In this document: positions 25,707-35,365 of the stretch, piece by piece
Layout of the letters: each line of letters opens with the position of its first letter
Position numbering within the stretch: the stretch's first letter is position 1
NCBI GenBank assembly: GCA_000320545.1
Contig: ADNK01001402.1
Location: 1 to 43,721, forward strand
Reading direction: 5' to 3'
Length of the DNA stretch: 43,721 nt
Source: Bigelowiella natans CCMP2755
Taxonomy: Eukaryota > Cercozoa > Chlorarachniophyceae
Notes under the pieces: model-generated
Database searches by the model: none
The model's input: the letters and a program-made list of their open reading frames with translations, nothing else
What the model was told of the DNA's origin: nothing
Position numbers and translations under genes: made by a program

Positions 25707-28700
25707 CCCCTCTCTTTTTCTGGCCTAAATTGTCGCCAAAGACCTCTCTGCGACTGGTCGACCTAGAGATCAACAGAATATGATGATGTTTCAGGCATCC
25801 TAGCCGCCAGCAGTGCCGTGCTCCCAGCATCACAAGAGGTGTGCGCGGATGAACTGCTTTCGCGGGCCGTCGACTCGGAGAACGATGTAACGCAGAAGGC
25901 CATAAACTATCTGCAGACCGATCTCGGAAGTCTCGAGAGGATATCGGGGGAGTACTCGCCTAACCGACCCTTTGGCTCTCCAGAGACGTCCGTGCGGCCC
26001 CTTGGCGATTACTTGGATCTATATCAAATTCAAAGCAAAGCGGGAAGCGATTTCCTCGCAGTTGTGAACGTGCCGTACGAGGGTACTTACGCAGAACACG
26101 TGGACCTTCGCGTCTTCTCCTTCATCGGTAACGTATGAGAGGCGAGAGTAACTAGAAATTATTTGCATTAAAAATTGTAGTCCGCAGCTTCACAGGTGTG
26201 CTCTATGTCCCTGTTGCCGCTGCGGATGTTGTTGATGACGATGACGATGATGAGGAGCCCGTCCTAGAAGAAGAAAGTGTCTAGACATGAAGGGAAGATA
26301 GAATAGAGGGCGCTTTCTACGAATCATGAATCTATCTCTTCGCCGCCAACAAAGCCTGATGTCGAATTCTGTGCCAATGTGTTGTGACAGTCTCGATGTT
26401 CCTCCTTGTGATCCTGAACTACATGATGTACCGTGCTCACGATGTGTCTACGGAGGGGTACGAGCGAATGATGCAGCGGCGGGGACCTCGCAAGCGCGAA
26501 ACGCAATGGAGGATAATTGGCAAGGACCCAAACGAAAAAGGCCAGAAGGAGGCTCTGAAATGGTGCTTCGACGAGATGAAGTACATGGGACATGTATCCG
26601 ACTTCTGCTCGAATAGATTTCACGAGGCAGCCAGATCGGGCGGTGCGACAGCGATCTCGGTCGAAATATTGAAGGAGCACTGCTATAGCATCGCCAAGGA
26701 ACTTATCGAGAGCTCGCGGGATGGGACAAACATTGTGTACCTGTGCTACCTATACACGTGCATGTGGAGGTCCGAGCAGAAATACTGCTTGCGCTTGGGC
26801 GTTGCTTACTGGATATATCGTCTATATCACTGGTGGGTCTACAATCTCTTCATCAACGTCGTCCTGCTGCTGCACATTCTCGTCATGTTCTTCCAGCGGC
26901 AGAACATTAGCTCCCTGGGGGCGCACGGCCCTATTCTCTCTTGGTGGGTCGTCGAGATATTCCTCCTCATTTTCGAAATCGGCGACGGGCTGATATCGGT
27001 GTCGATCTTCCACTTGTGGAGGGGGGACCTCCGCGGCCACGACGTGATGAAGCTCGGGGAGTTCCACAAATCCTGGAAGCTTCAGATATACTCCGCGGTC
27101 CTGCTGATGATGACCCTCGACTGGCTGATGCAGGGATGCATATGGTTTTCCTTCCAGTACTTCTTGCCCCTCCGCCCTACGACGATTCTCATCCGAAACC
27201 AGGGTACGCTCGACCAGCTCTACTATTTCTGTAAGACGATGTACTCAGCCGCTCATGTGTTTTTCTTGTTCGGCCTCGTGGTGCTCCTTGCTTCGCTAAT
27301 GGGCAATGTGCTCTTCCACGATATCTTGAATGACCGCGGGCCTGAGTCGAGCTTCCGGGACTTTTGGCGGTCTCTGATCACTAGTTTTGCTTTCGTTGGA
27401 ACAGGGGAGAATTTCGTGGAGGTTGCGTACCCAACCTTCGAGGTCCACGGAGCCTATTTCATCTTCTTCGTGGCATTTACCATCTTTGGGACGTTTCTGG
27501 TGCTGTCCATCACCATTGGTAGCTTCCAGAGCACATTTGCCAAAACACGTAAACAGCGAGAGATCCGGACGATGTGCATCAAGCGCTTGGGTGTAATCGC
27601 AGCCTTTTTGACGCTCGACTTCAACGGGAGCTCTACTGTAAATGTGGAAGACCTCAATCAATTCTTCCAGAGGTTAAGGCCACAGCTCCACAAATCTGTG
27701 ACGAAGCAGCACGTTGATTCGCTGATCAAGGATGATGAAGGAAAGACCACCTTAGATATGTTCCTCACTGGTGTGGAGGGCATTTACGAGCGTAGCGTTG
27801 CCATCTCGAAGAATATCAACGTTGGCACTCGATGGCAGGTTTTACTTTGTAGCCCACACACCCTCATTGTACACACAATGCATGAGCTGTGGAACGTATG
27901 GATGTATATGTATTCTAGAGATGACGAATACGAGAGGAGATAGAGAGAGAAGAGTGTATTTGATCTCAAAGAAATGATGTAAACAAATGCTCAAATAACA
28001 ACCATACAACCTTTTTTCTGCAAAGCCACCTTTGCGACTTTAAATCTGCTTATTCTTCACAACAAGTTTAAAAGCAGCAGCAACATCATCAACAACAACC
28101 TCCAGGTGTCACTCCAATACCTCGTCTGCGAGCGAAACTGGTTCAAAGATATGGTCCTGATCGTGCTAATGTGTAACGCGTGGGTGTGCGCGATGTATGG
28201 TATCACCGGCCCGACCGAGCTCCTGCGAATTCTGTCCTTTCTCTGCTTGCTCTTTTATTGCTGCGAGCTTGGAATTCGTGTAGCAGCGGTGGGGGGGTAT
28301 GAGTTCTGGAACCCGCACCACTATGGCAACGGGAGAAAGCCACTGCTACGCATGTTCGTCAATCGAGCTGATGCTATTATTATCACTCTGTGCTTCGGGC
28401 TTAATGTGGCTGTCGTTGCTTCGCACCGAGGATTCACGGACGGCTCGGATTGGTGGGTTATTTTCCAGCTCCTGAGGCTAATCTATGTGTTCCCAGTAAC
28501 ACAGCCTATCGTGGCCTCATTGGTCCACCTGATGCCTCAGTTCTACAATATCGCTCTTTTCCTCTTAGTAATCTTCTTTGTGTACGGAGTATGGGGAGTC
28601 ACCCTTTTCTCTGGAAAGAACAGTTTCAGCCAAGTGCTGCAGGACGATGCACCGGAAGGCAACTTTCAGGACCTCGCATCAGCGATGGCGACACTCTTCC

Positions 28701-29548
28701 AGCTCTTCGTGGGCGAGGCGTGGCACGACATTATGTATGCCGGGATCTCCGTCTACGACGATTTTGGTGTTGCAGCCTACTTCATCTCATTCATTCTGAT
28801 CGTGACGATTATCTTCGCAAACCTGCTCATCGGCCTTGTCCTCGATGAATTCTCCATCAACTACGAAGAGCACATCCAAAAGCCAGAATCAGAGCACCAT
28901 AGTACCCCTCGTGACAAGAAACGGCGCAATTCCTGGTGGGAAGGGGTGAAGAATAAGCGAAAGGTTATTCCAAAGGCGCTATCCCGCTATACGAACACCT
29001 CCAAGAACTACTGGAACTCCGTGGGAATCGGCGGTCCTTCAAAATCCGTTCCCCTTACCTTCGACCGGAAGATGCCAAGCAGACCGAAGCTACAAACAGT
29101 TCCGAGCCGCATCCCGAGCGAAATTACGCCAAGTTCGGTTCACCTACATGCACCTGAGGAAGGTGGCACTTCCAGGAAATTTGATTTCTCGAGAATCATA
29201 TCACATGAATCAGACTACAACGTGCTCGGGATCAACACACCAAAAAGATCTGCAACTTCGCACCCCATCCCGGATGCTAAAAAGGCCAAACAGGCTCCTC
29301 TCGGCGCCGCAGTGAAACTAAGAAGAACTGTGGCTCTGGGCAATAGTCTCCAAGAAGCCCGTATGACCTCCGAAGGCAACATGAACAGACCTTCACCGCG
29401 CCTTGCTGTGAGCGACGGTAGCCCAGTGCTGGCTGAAACTGTCTACAAAACGAGAAAGATTTCAATTGTTCCAGACAAAAAATCGGCAAACGCCAGAGAG
29501 CGGCAAGACAATGCCAAGAATCAGTTCAGAAATCATGGCACTGCGTGA
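19751..29548 (+). CDS. Double-Cache sensor fused to a two-repeat (TPC-like) 6-TM cation channel, about 2,190 aa
   Basis: Predicted membrane channel with built-in extracellular ligand-sensing modules. Exons: 19751-19857, 20231-20413, 20584-21213, 21414-22190, 22301-22511, 22676-22914, 23112-23202, 23400-23543, 23813-23946, 24234-24307, 24446-24611, 24843-25103, 25261-25595, 25795-26127, (optional 26181-26195), 26391-27838, 28106-29548. The sum is 6,576 nt without the optional exon, in frame at all junctions. Domains: N-terminal region of about 300 aa, unrecognised; Cache module 1 about 307-636, typical of dCache_1 (TWFQQAL, ISLSRSLRV, LVGAMAVDLDLRKL, SDRSWNVLAAS); TM about 637-661 (LSTGLISIIIVLLISCF); charged linker; TM about 860-880 (FALVAIVFFIAIISY); a more divergent Cache-like module 2 about 880-1225; TM (MFLLVILNYMMY); first 6-TM repeat with pore segment AFVGTGENFVEV; EF-hand loop LDFNGSSTVNVEDL followed by a weaker one (DDEGKTTLDMF), as in plant TPC1; second 6-TM repeat with pore segment LFQLFVGEAWHDIMY; and a basic, Ser-rich tail of about 230 aa. 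Both filters carry Gly-Glu, suggesting Ca2+ permeation. The S4 positions have few basic residues, so voltage sensing may be weak. No membrane segment precedes Cache 1. The channel part is firm; that all exons form one transcript is inferred from phase. Confidence 0.82.
19858..20230 (+). other. Intron 1 of the Cache-channel gene
   Basis: 373 bp between the first two proposed exons. It contains a (TA)n tract at about 19864-19892 and a CA-rich patch near 20190-20215. No coding segment seen. Confidence 0.6.
21387..21405. repeat. Poly-C run just upstream of the Cache 1 exon
   Basis: A run of about 19 C residues serves as the pyrimidine tract before the acceptor at 21413. Such runs are prone to sequencing-length errors, but this one lies in an intron. 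Confidence 0.85.
23340..23380. repeat. (TA)n microsatellite in an intron
   Basis: One of a cluster of alternating TA tracts in the linker introns of the Cache-channel gene. Others are at about 23771-23809 and 24114-24152; the last is preceded by (CA)n at 24080-24111. Confidence 0.9.
24342..24379. repeat. (CT)n microsatellite before the TM2/Cache 2 exon
   Basis: Intronic CT tract upstream of the exon at 24446. Similar CT tracts follow that exon (about 24640-24679) and lie at 25670-25701. They could double as pyrimidine tracts for nearby acceptors. Confidence 0.9.
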
Positions 29549-30639
29549 TGTGTCGGTGAGTGCACCGGCTTCATTGACGACCGAACTAGCGAAACTCTGC
29601 CGTGAGATGGTGCATGTAGTGCTAGAGTGCTTGTCTTCTTTGATTCACATCGCTTGGTTTGTTTCATGCATCTCCTGGCTCACAACAAGTTCATGATGCT
29701 GCTGGTGGCGCAACGTGTGCGTGCGCAATTGATCATCTGCCTCGCTAGCTCGCACACGCTAGCACGCACAGCAGTGAATCGCATCAACGCAGTGTGCAAA
29801 ATGGCCTGGCATTGCATGCGCTGCGAAGACGGCTAGACGGGCCGTCCAGCTGGTGCCGGATGCGTGTGTGTGTCGTCGTTTGCACGCAACAAGTTGTCAC
29901 GACGACGACACGCGTGGATCCACCATCTCACGCACGCTGGCACGCATCGCAGCGCACGTGGAAAGTGCACGTCTGGACAGCTAGTGAAGTGCACGTGATC
30001 GAGCACAACATCAACGTGACACGACACCCGCGGAGTCTGTCACACCGCGTGCGATGCACACTCGGGACGCGCGCGCGAAGTCTGCGTGTGTTGGTGTGTG
30101 TGGCAGATCCGCCGGTGGGTTGTTCAAGTGCTGGAGCTGGAGGTGCGCTGTGCGCACATCACACGCACCGTGCACGTGCATGCACTTGGGTTAGTGTTTC
30201 ATTGGGAGCACACTAGCACGAATCGAAGTGAGCACGAGCGTCCACAGGACGATGGACTGAGTGGAGCAATTCCAATGGAGGGGTTGAAAGGACCGTGCTG
30301 GCTCATCCACATCTCAATCAATCAGCAAAGTGCAGTCGAGAAGATCCTAGATATTACGCCGACAGCACAAGTTTTGTCTCACGAGTCGAACCGATGAGAA
30401 AAAAGCCAAATATTTTACGTGTAAGATGATGATTTTAAGTCAAAAATGTGATTTTTTCCGATGTTACAGGACGATATCAGCAAAGCAATACAAACAACAA
30501 TAGAGTTTTCAAAAAGAAGGGAATTGTTCGAAAGAACATCCACCTGTAGTCGTAAGCGTGCCAAATTTAGGAGAAGACTGGTGCGACTCCAACACGTGTA
30601 GAGGAGGGTACCGTTGCAAGAATCAGGACAGAGGAAATC
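29549..30639. other. Intergenic spacer with TGCA/CGTG-rich block
   Basis: No supported gene between the channel stop codon and the sterol desaturase start. From about 29600 to 30260 the sequence is dense in TGCA, GCACG and CGTG words, like the blocks near 5700, 37500 and 41500. The last 240 bp change to AT-richer sequence, hold the string CAAATATTTTACGTG (30407-30421), and probably include the desaturase promoter. Confidence 0.5.
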
Positions 30640-32078
30640 ATGTTCACCCTTCGTCTTCTCTCACCTCCCCGGGCTGTGGCCACGTTTCTCAATAGCCTGA
30701 TTTTGTTCATGATGCTGATGTCCATCGGAGCGGCAGTCATCAATGGTTTTGCTCTGGGATGGACTCCGGATTCTCGGAGCTCATCCTTGTGGGAAGAATA
30801 TGCAGTGAAGAGTCTGGGAGCGCGCAGTGTGTCCCTTAGAAAACTCATCCTATTCATGCGAACCGAGTACGTCACACTGGTTGCATGTTTGTATTAATAC
30901 GTCGATATTATGTGCTCACCCCCGCGCGCGTGTTGTGTGTGTGTGTTCGGGCCGGTACTATTTTAAAATATATCCCATCCCAAATGTTAACGATATCTTC
31001 TCCACTCTTTAGGACAATGTGCAAAGTGATTTATTCGATCATATCACTCCATCTGTGCGGTGTTCTCTACAAGTCGCTGTTCTCAAGGCAGGGCAAGCTG
31101 AAAGTGTCCGTCAGACTTTGGGTAGTCTGCACGACTAACAAAGCGAATTAACTTCGTTCCCCACCAAAATTTAAAAGAAGAAATGAAAGTGAAGGCAGGC
31201 TCCACATCTTAATCCTCCTTCTATCTTCCCTAACCCTAGGTGCGTAATTTCATCCGAACTTCCTTGCTACCGACTGTGATGATCCTTGCATACATCACTT
31301 TGGCGGATAAAGATTACGCAGCAAAAATGGGGAGGGCTGCTGCTGCAAGGGCCAATCCCGCCAAGATCGATTTTGCGTCGATTCTAACAAAGTATCGCCC
31401 TTTTGAAATTGACAAAATATACGGTGTCGGTCGACGAGTAGAAGAGTCTAATTTTCTGTTTGTGACGGATGCAGGCCCCCAACAACCTTCGAGGTCGCCC
31501 ATGCCCTTACTGGGGGGAGCACCAGTGACAATCACTTCCTCCGTGAGGGTTTATTTATCTTCCTCACTTGGTTGTTCTACTACGTTTTCATCCACGTCGT
31601 TGTTTACGGGGGAGGCTTTGGAATCCTCGCTGCATATCGGCATTGGAGGCCACAGGCAAACACACTGAAGGTGCCGTGGGAGGAGCAGATGCGGCAGATG
31701 CTTCATAGCGAGAAGGCCTTCCCTATGTACGCTGTCGTTCCCACCATTGGTGATATCATGCGCAGCTATGGATTCTCCCAAATTGTGCCTTCTTTCGCAG
31801 CGTGTGGAGGTATGTTGGCAAAGGGACACGTTTCGATGTCACAGCAAGCACAACGATGGTGTAAATTAAGAATTTGATGTTCACCATAAAGGTGTCGTGG
31901 CTTCTCTGGCCCACTTTGTTATCTACATGTTCTTGGTGGAGGGAGGCGTTTTCTTCGTCCACTACTGGCTGCTGCACAAATGGGAATGGGGGTACCAGAT
32001 GATATGCTATGCTAGGCTGTTGTTGCTACTACTCTCAGTAGCTAAGAGTTCTTAAATATGATCATCTGTGACTGTGCC

Positions 32079-32126
<48 letters not shown>

Positions 32127-32795
32127 TATATAAAATCCACACACACGTACGGAGAGAGTTAGGGAGAGAGTGGCACATGCATAATGCATATTAATATAAA
32201 TATGTTAGTGTGTAAAGCATGTGTATGATTCACAAATTCAAAATTAGGCGCAAGAACCTCAACCACGACGATCATCACCTCTACATCCACGATGACGAGA
32301 TGACAACATTCACAGGGTAGACCTCCTGCTGCTAGTGGTGGGGTATGGTAGTGACTCACGGACTGCGCGTGCGAATTACGTTGATGATAATGAGCGAACA
32401 GCACGCTCGTCTGCCATTAAACAAGTATGTGTATCATTACTCGTCCTATCCACCTCTCCCCCACCAGATATGCCTTCGAGCCTATCGACGCCTCGCTGCA
32501 AGGCCTCCCCTTCGTATTCTTCCAATTCGTAATTCCAGTGCCCGAGCCGCTCGCTATTGCTGCTGGGGCATTCGTCGGCTTCTGGACGATGTATATCCAC
32601 GTGTCGGAGCCGGATCTGCCGTGGCCGTTTATGGGGGCAGGATACCACCTGGTGCACCACCAATATAACTGGTTTAACTTCGGCCTCTTCACAATGCTGT
32701 GGGATTATTTGGTAGTAGTTGTAGCAGTAGTGGTAGTAGTAGTAGTAGTAGTGGTTGTTGTTGTTGTTGAAGCTGATGTGATTTCAGTAGAGTAG
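30640..32795 (+). CDS. ERG3/SC5D-type sterol C5-desaturase (fatty acid hydroxylase superfamily)
   Basis: Predicted ER membrane di-iron enzyme that introduces the C5(6) double bond in sterol synthesis. Exons: 30640-30866, 31013-31103, 31240-31437, 31548-31809, 31892-31991, 32248-32316, 32468 onward. Phases agree at each junction. Histidine boxes are VHYWLLHK (31892 exon), NHDDHHLYIH (32248 exon) and GYHLVHHQYNWFNFG (32468 exon). The stretch FEPIDASLQGLPFVFFQFV and the ending FTMLWDYL match lathosterol oxidase closely. Hydrophobic segments lie in the first, third and fourth exons (for example FIFLTWLFYYVFIHVVVY). The small intron 31438-31547 is inferred from a frame change and is the weakest junction. 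The 3' end is ambiguous: reading through gives a Val-rich tail to the stop at 32795; splicing at the GTAGTAG after 32711 would give other short tails, ending as late as 32937. Other sterol desaturases share this fold, so exact substrate is inferred. Confidence 0.83.
32082..32123. repeat. (TA)n microsatellite in a desaturase intron
   Basis: An alternating TA tract of about 42 bp in the intron between the first and second histidine-box exons. Confidence 0.9.
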
Positions 32796-32937
32796 TTGTG
32801 GCAATCACTTTCGTTTTTCTCGATTAAAGATTGGGAAAAGGGTTTTCCTGGTTGGGAGATTGGAAAGTACTAGGAATACGCTGTCGTTGATGATGGCTTG
32901 TGATGGAAGAGTAGTTTGTAGCGCGTCGATAATATGA

Positions 32938-33941
32938 AACAATATTTAGCACAACACTTTGCGGCATCCTGGGGAAGCCACCCGAGCACATGCGTTGAAA
33001 ACAAAGGCTGCAAGAACTGGAAAGGCAAACCGAAATGCGCTTGAGAAGCTACACCAGATGTGGTCCGATACCACGAAAAAACAGCACTAACATAGACGCT
33101 TCTGTTGCTACTAAGAAAGACAATCAGTTTTCCTGGTAAAGCCAGATTATGTCCCATGTGCGAGATCACAACCTACTAACGCAAGATCATGTGAGCTGAA
33201 TAGTGTCTGCAATACAAGCACAGGATATAGTTATTGTTGTATCAGCATTCCCATCGAGTGTCTTGCTTAACATTAGTAAGTGGTGTGCGATGACATTCAC
33301 TATTCGATTATGAAATATCATCGGCAGTACACATATGTGTACATCATACATGGACGGGCGTTTGCGCGAGCAAATAACAATAATATAGCAGTTTAAGTCG
33401 AAGTGAATTGCATCAACTTGTTGACTGTATTTTCATTGTAATGTGACAGAGTGTCGAGAAGAATCTATAACACTGATACATCCAACACAGCGGCACCGCG
33501 AGTGCAAGCATATAGCGTGTGGTTGCATTGGACACTAAGGCTATCGATCGTATAGCCACACATTATTATTGTTGCTATTTCGTTGCACACTCCTTATTTA
33601 TGTTATTTGACAAAGCTTGCACGTGTGCAATCATAGGAATCATTTCAACTGATCAACTATTAGCATAATAGAATCCCAACATGCGTGTGTACATGATGTG
33701 ACTAAAATGTTGATAAAAAGGCGTCGATCGTACAATAGCTCAATGTTAGTGCGACGATGCTATATCGTCAGGCTGCTCCCCGTGCTATATAGTTATGTTC
33801 ATCACTGCTTTGCCAATGCAAGCATTTTACCATCTCGAAGCAGTCTTTATATCTAAAATAGGAGCCCATGTAGTCCTGCAAGCTGACATACTGCGATCTT
33901 TACCAGAAAACCGTCAAAATTAGGGATAGTTTCAGCAGCCA
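32938..33941. other. Convergent intergenic region between desaturase and SCO1
   Basis: About 1 kb downstream of both neighbouring genes. AT-rich, without a convincing ORF or RNA gene. It should contain both 3' untranslated regions; I see no clear poly(A) signal that I would defend. Confidence 0.45.
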
Positions 33942-34784
33942 TCAAGCTTTCATGGATTGCTCTGCAATATCGCTTCTCAATACTCGCATCATCTTGTGGG
34001 CGACCTCTTCTGCAGAGAGGTTTTTGCCGAAATACTCGAGAAATTCACCATTCGTTCCCATCAGGTAGAAGAAAATCGAGTGGTCCACTAGGTAGTCTTC
34101 CTCATCACCAGCAGGGGCGCTAAAGTAGACCCTGAAGGCCTTGGAAACCTTTCCTATCTCCTCGTTTGGACCGGTCAAACACATTAATCTTTCATGGTAG
34201 TCTTTTTTATAAGCTCGAAGTCTTTCGGGCGTGTCCCTTTTCGGGTCAATGGTTATGAAGATAGGGAGGACAGTAGGTAAATCGCCCCGTGAGTCGACCA
34301 TATCGAGAGCTCTTCCCATTTTCTTCAGTTCAGTCGGACATATATCAGGGCATTTGGAGAATCCGAAGTACAGGAGAGTGTACTGGCCGTGGAAATCACT
34401 GCTCTTCCTTGTTTCTCCCGTTTCCGCATCGATCAGCTCGTATGGGCCACCAATGGCCGGCTTTCCAGTGACAGTAATCTTGGTCTCAGAGAGAACACGC
34501 TCCTTTTCATAGTTGTAGTACAAAACTATCCCAGCACCTACAGCGCCCATGGCTGCAACGCTCTTCCAACTTGCCCATCTTGCACCGAGCGCCTCAGTCG
34601 AAGCGGCAGCAGAAGCGCTAGAGGTGCTTGTCTTTGAACTCTCAGCTGCAGTCTTCGCAGCTTTCGCACCCCCAGAATTTGCTTTATTGCAGAAGGTCCT
34701 CACGCGGGCGCGAAGGCCGAGGCGTAGACGAAGTGGGTGGAGAGTGCGAACGAGGGGACGGAGGAGCGGGCCAACGGAAGCCAT
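33942..34784 (-). CDS. SCO1: SCO1/SenC-type mitochondrial copper chaperone
   Basis: Single-exon, 280 aa. SCO proteins deliver copper to the CuA site of cytochrome c oxidase subunit II in the mitochondrial intermembrane space. The N-terminus (about 1-35) is rich in Arg and Leu with no acidic residue, a typical mitochondrial presequence. A Ser/Ala linker follows, then one membrane segment at about 74-90 (AAMGAVGAGIVLYYNY). The thioredoxin-like domain carries the copper ligands: C145 and C149 in SKCPDICPTELK, and H235 in YLVDHSIFFYL. It also has the usual IFITIDPKRDTPERL stretch. Length and order match eukaryotic SCO1. It is the only intronless intact gene here, which could mean retroposition or simply late transfer from the mitochondrion. 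It is divergent from DRC5 across about 580 bp. Confidence 0.96.
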   Translation of the reverse strand: MASVGPLLRPLVRTLHPLRLRLGLRARVRTFCNKANSGGAKAAKTAAESSKTSTSSASAAASTEALGARWASWKSVAAMGAVGAGIVLYYNYEKERVLSETKITVTGKPAIGGPYELIDAETGETRKSSDFHGQYTLLYFGFSKCPDICPTELKKMGRALDMVDSRGDLPTVLPIFITIDPKRDTPERLRAYKKDYHERLMCLTGPNEEIGKVSKAFRVYFSAPAGDEEDYLVDHSIFFYLMGTNGEFLEYFGKNLSAEEVAHKMMRVLRSDIAEQSMKA

Positions 34785-35365
34785 GGTGTTTGTGGTCGAT
34801 GGTTCTGGTGGTGATTCTGGACACGCACCCGAACATATTTAGGTTTAATTCCCATGTGTTTTTATATGACGACATGCAGATCCACTCAAATCGCTCTAAT
34901 ATCCGCCAATAATTCATCATCTCATGCATCTTTTGGGTAAACGACATCCATTTTGATATGTCGTAGATAGACTCTGTGAATCCAGCAAAGCGCCATTTTA
35001 GTCTAGTTTCTATGCGAGAAACATCGTGCTGAGAAGTGAGCGAGGCTTTCATAAATATGAGTCTCACCAAACCTTGAATCCCGGATCTACGAATTTCTAT
35101 CTAAAAATAAAGGGGAATTTATATGTTTTTTACAGCGAATTACGGATATTTGCGTGTTCGGCAGTTACTTAGAAACGCCCTCTCCCCCCTTCTCAAGCAC
35201 GCCAACTTGCCAGAGGTTTCGCGCGGATCCTTTAGTGTGCAGAGGAGTTGACCTCGACGGGTTTAGAGTTGCCTTTTCTGGGACTAATTGGTAATTGATG
35301 ATAGCTACACAGGATTAGATCATGGTCTATGGCAGAAAAACCGATGTATTTAGTCGTCGCTTGTA
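34785..35365. other. Divergent promoter region between SCO1 and DRC5
   Basis: 581 bp between two outward-facing start codons. No coding segment is supported. It should hold both promoters; no specific motif is obvious. Confidence 0.5.

Noticed and set aside
26181-26283. Read-through of the segment after Cache 2 into an Asp/Glu tail ending at TAG, as the gene's end
   Set aside because: The reading lacks a final membrane helix and the triplet run looks intronic. Splicing from 26127 (with or without the 15-nt exon) to 26391 stays in frame and enters the channel.
34684-35070. 128-aa minus-strand open frame overlapping the SCO1 start
   Set aside because: It overlaps the SCO1 coding start in another frame and shows no known motif.
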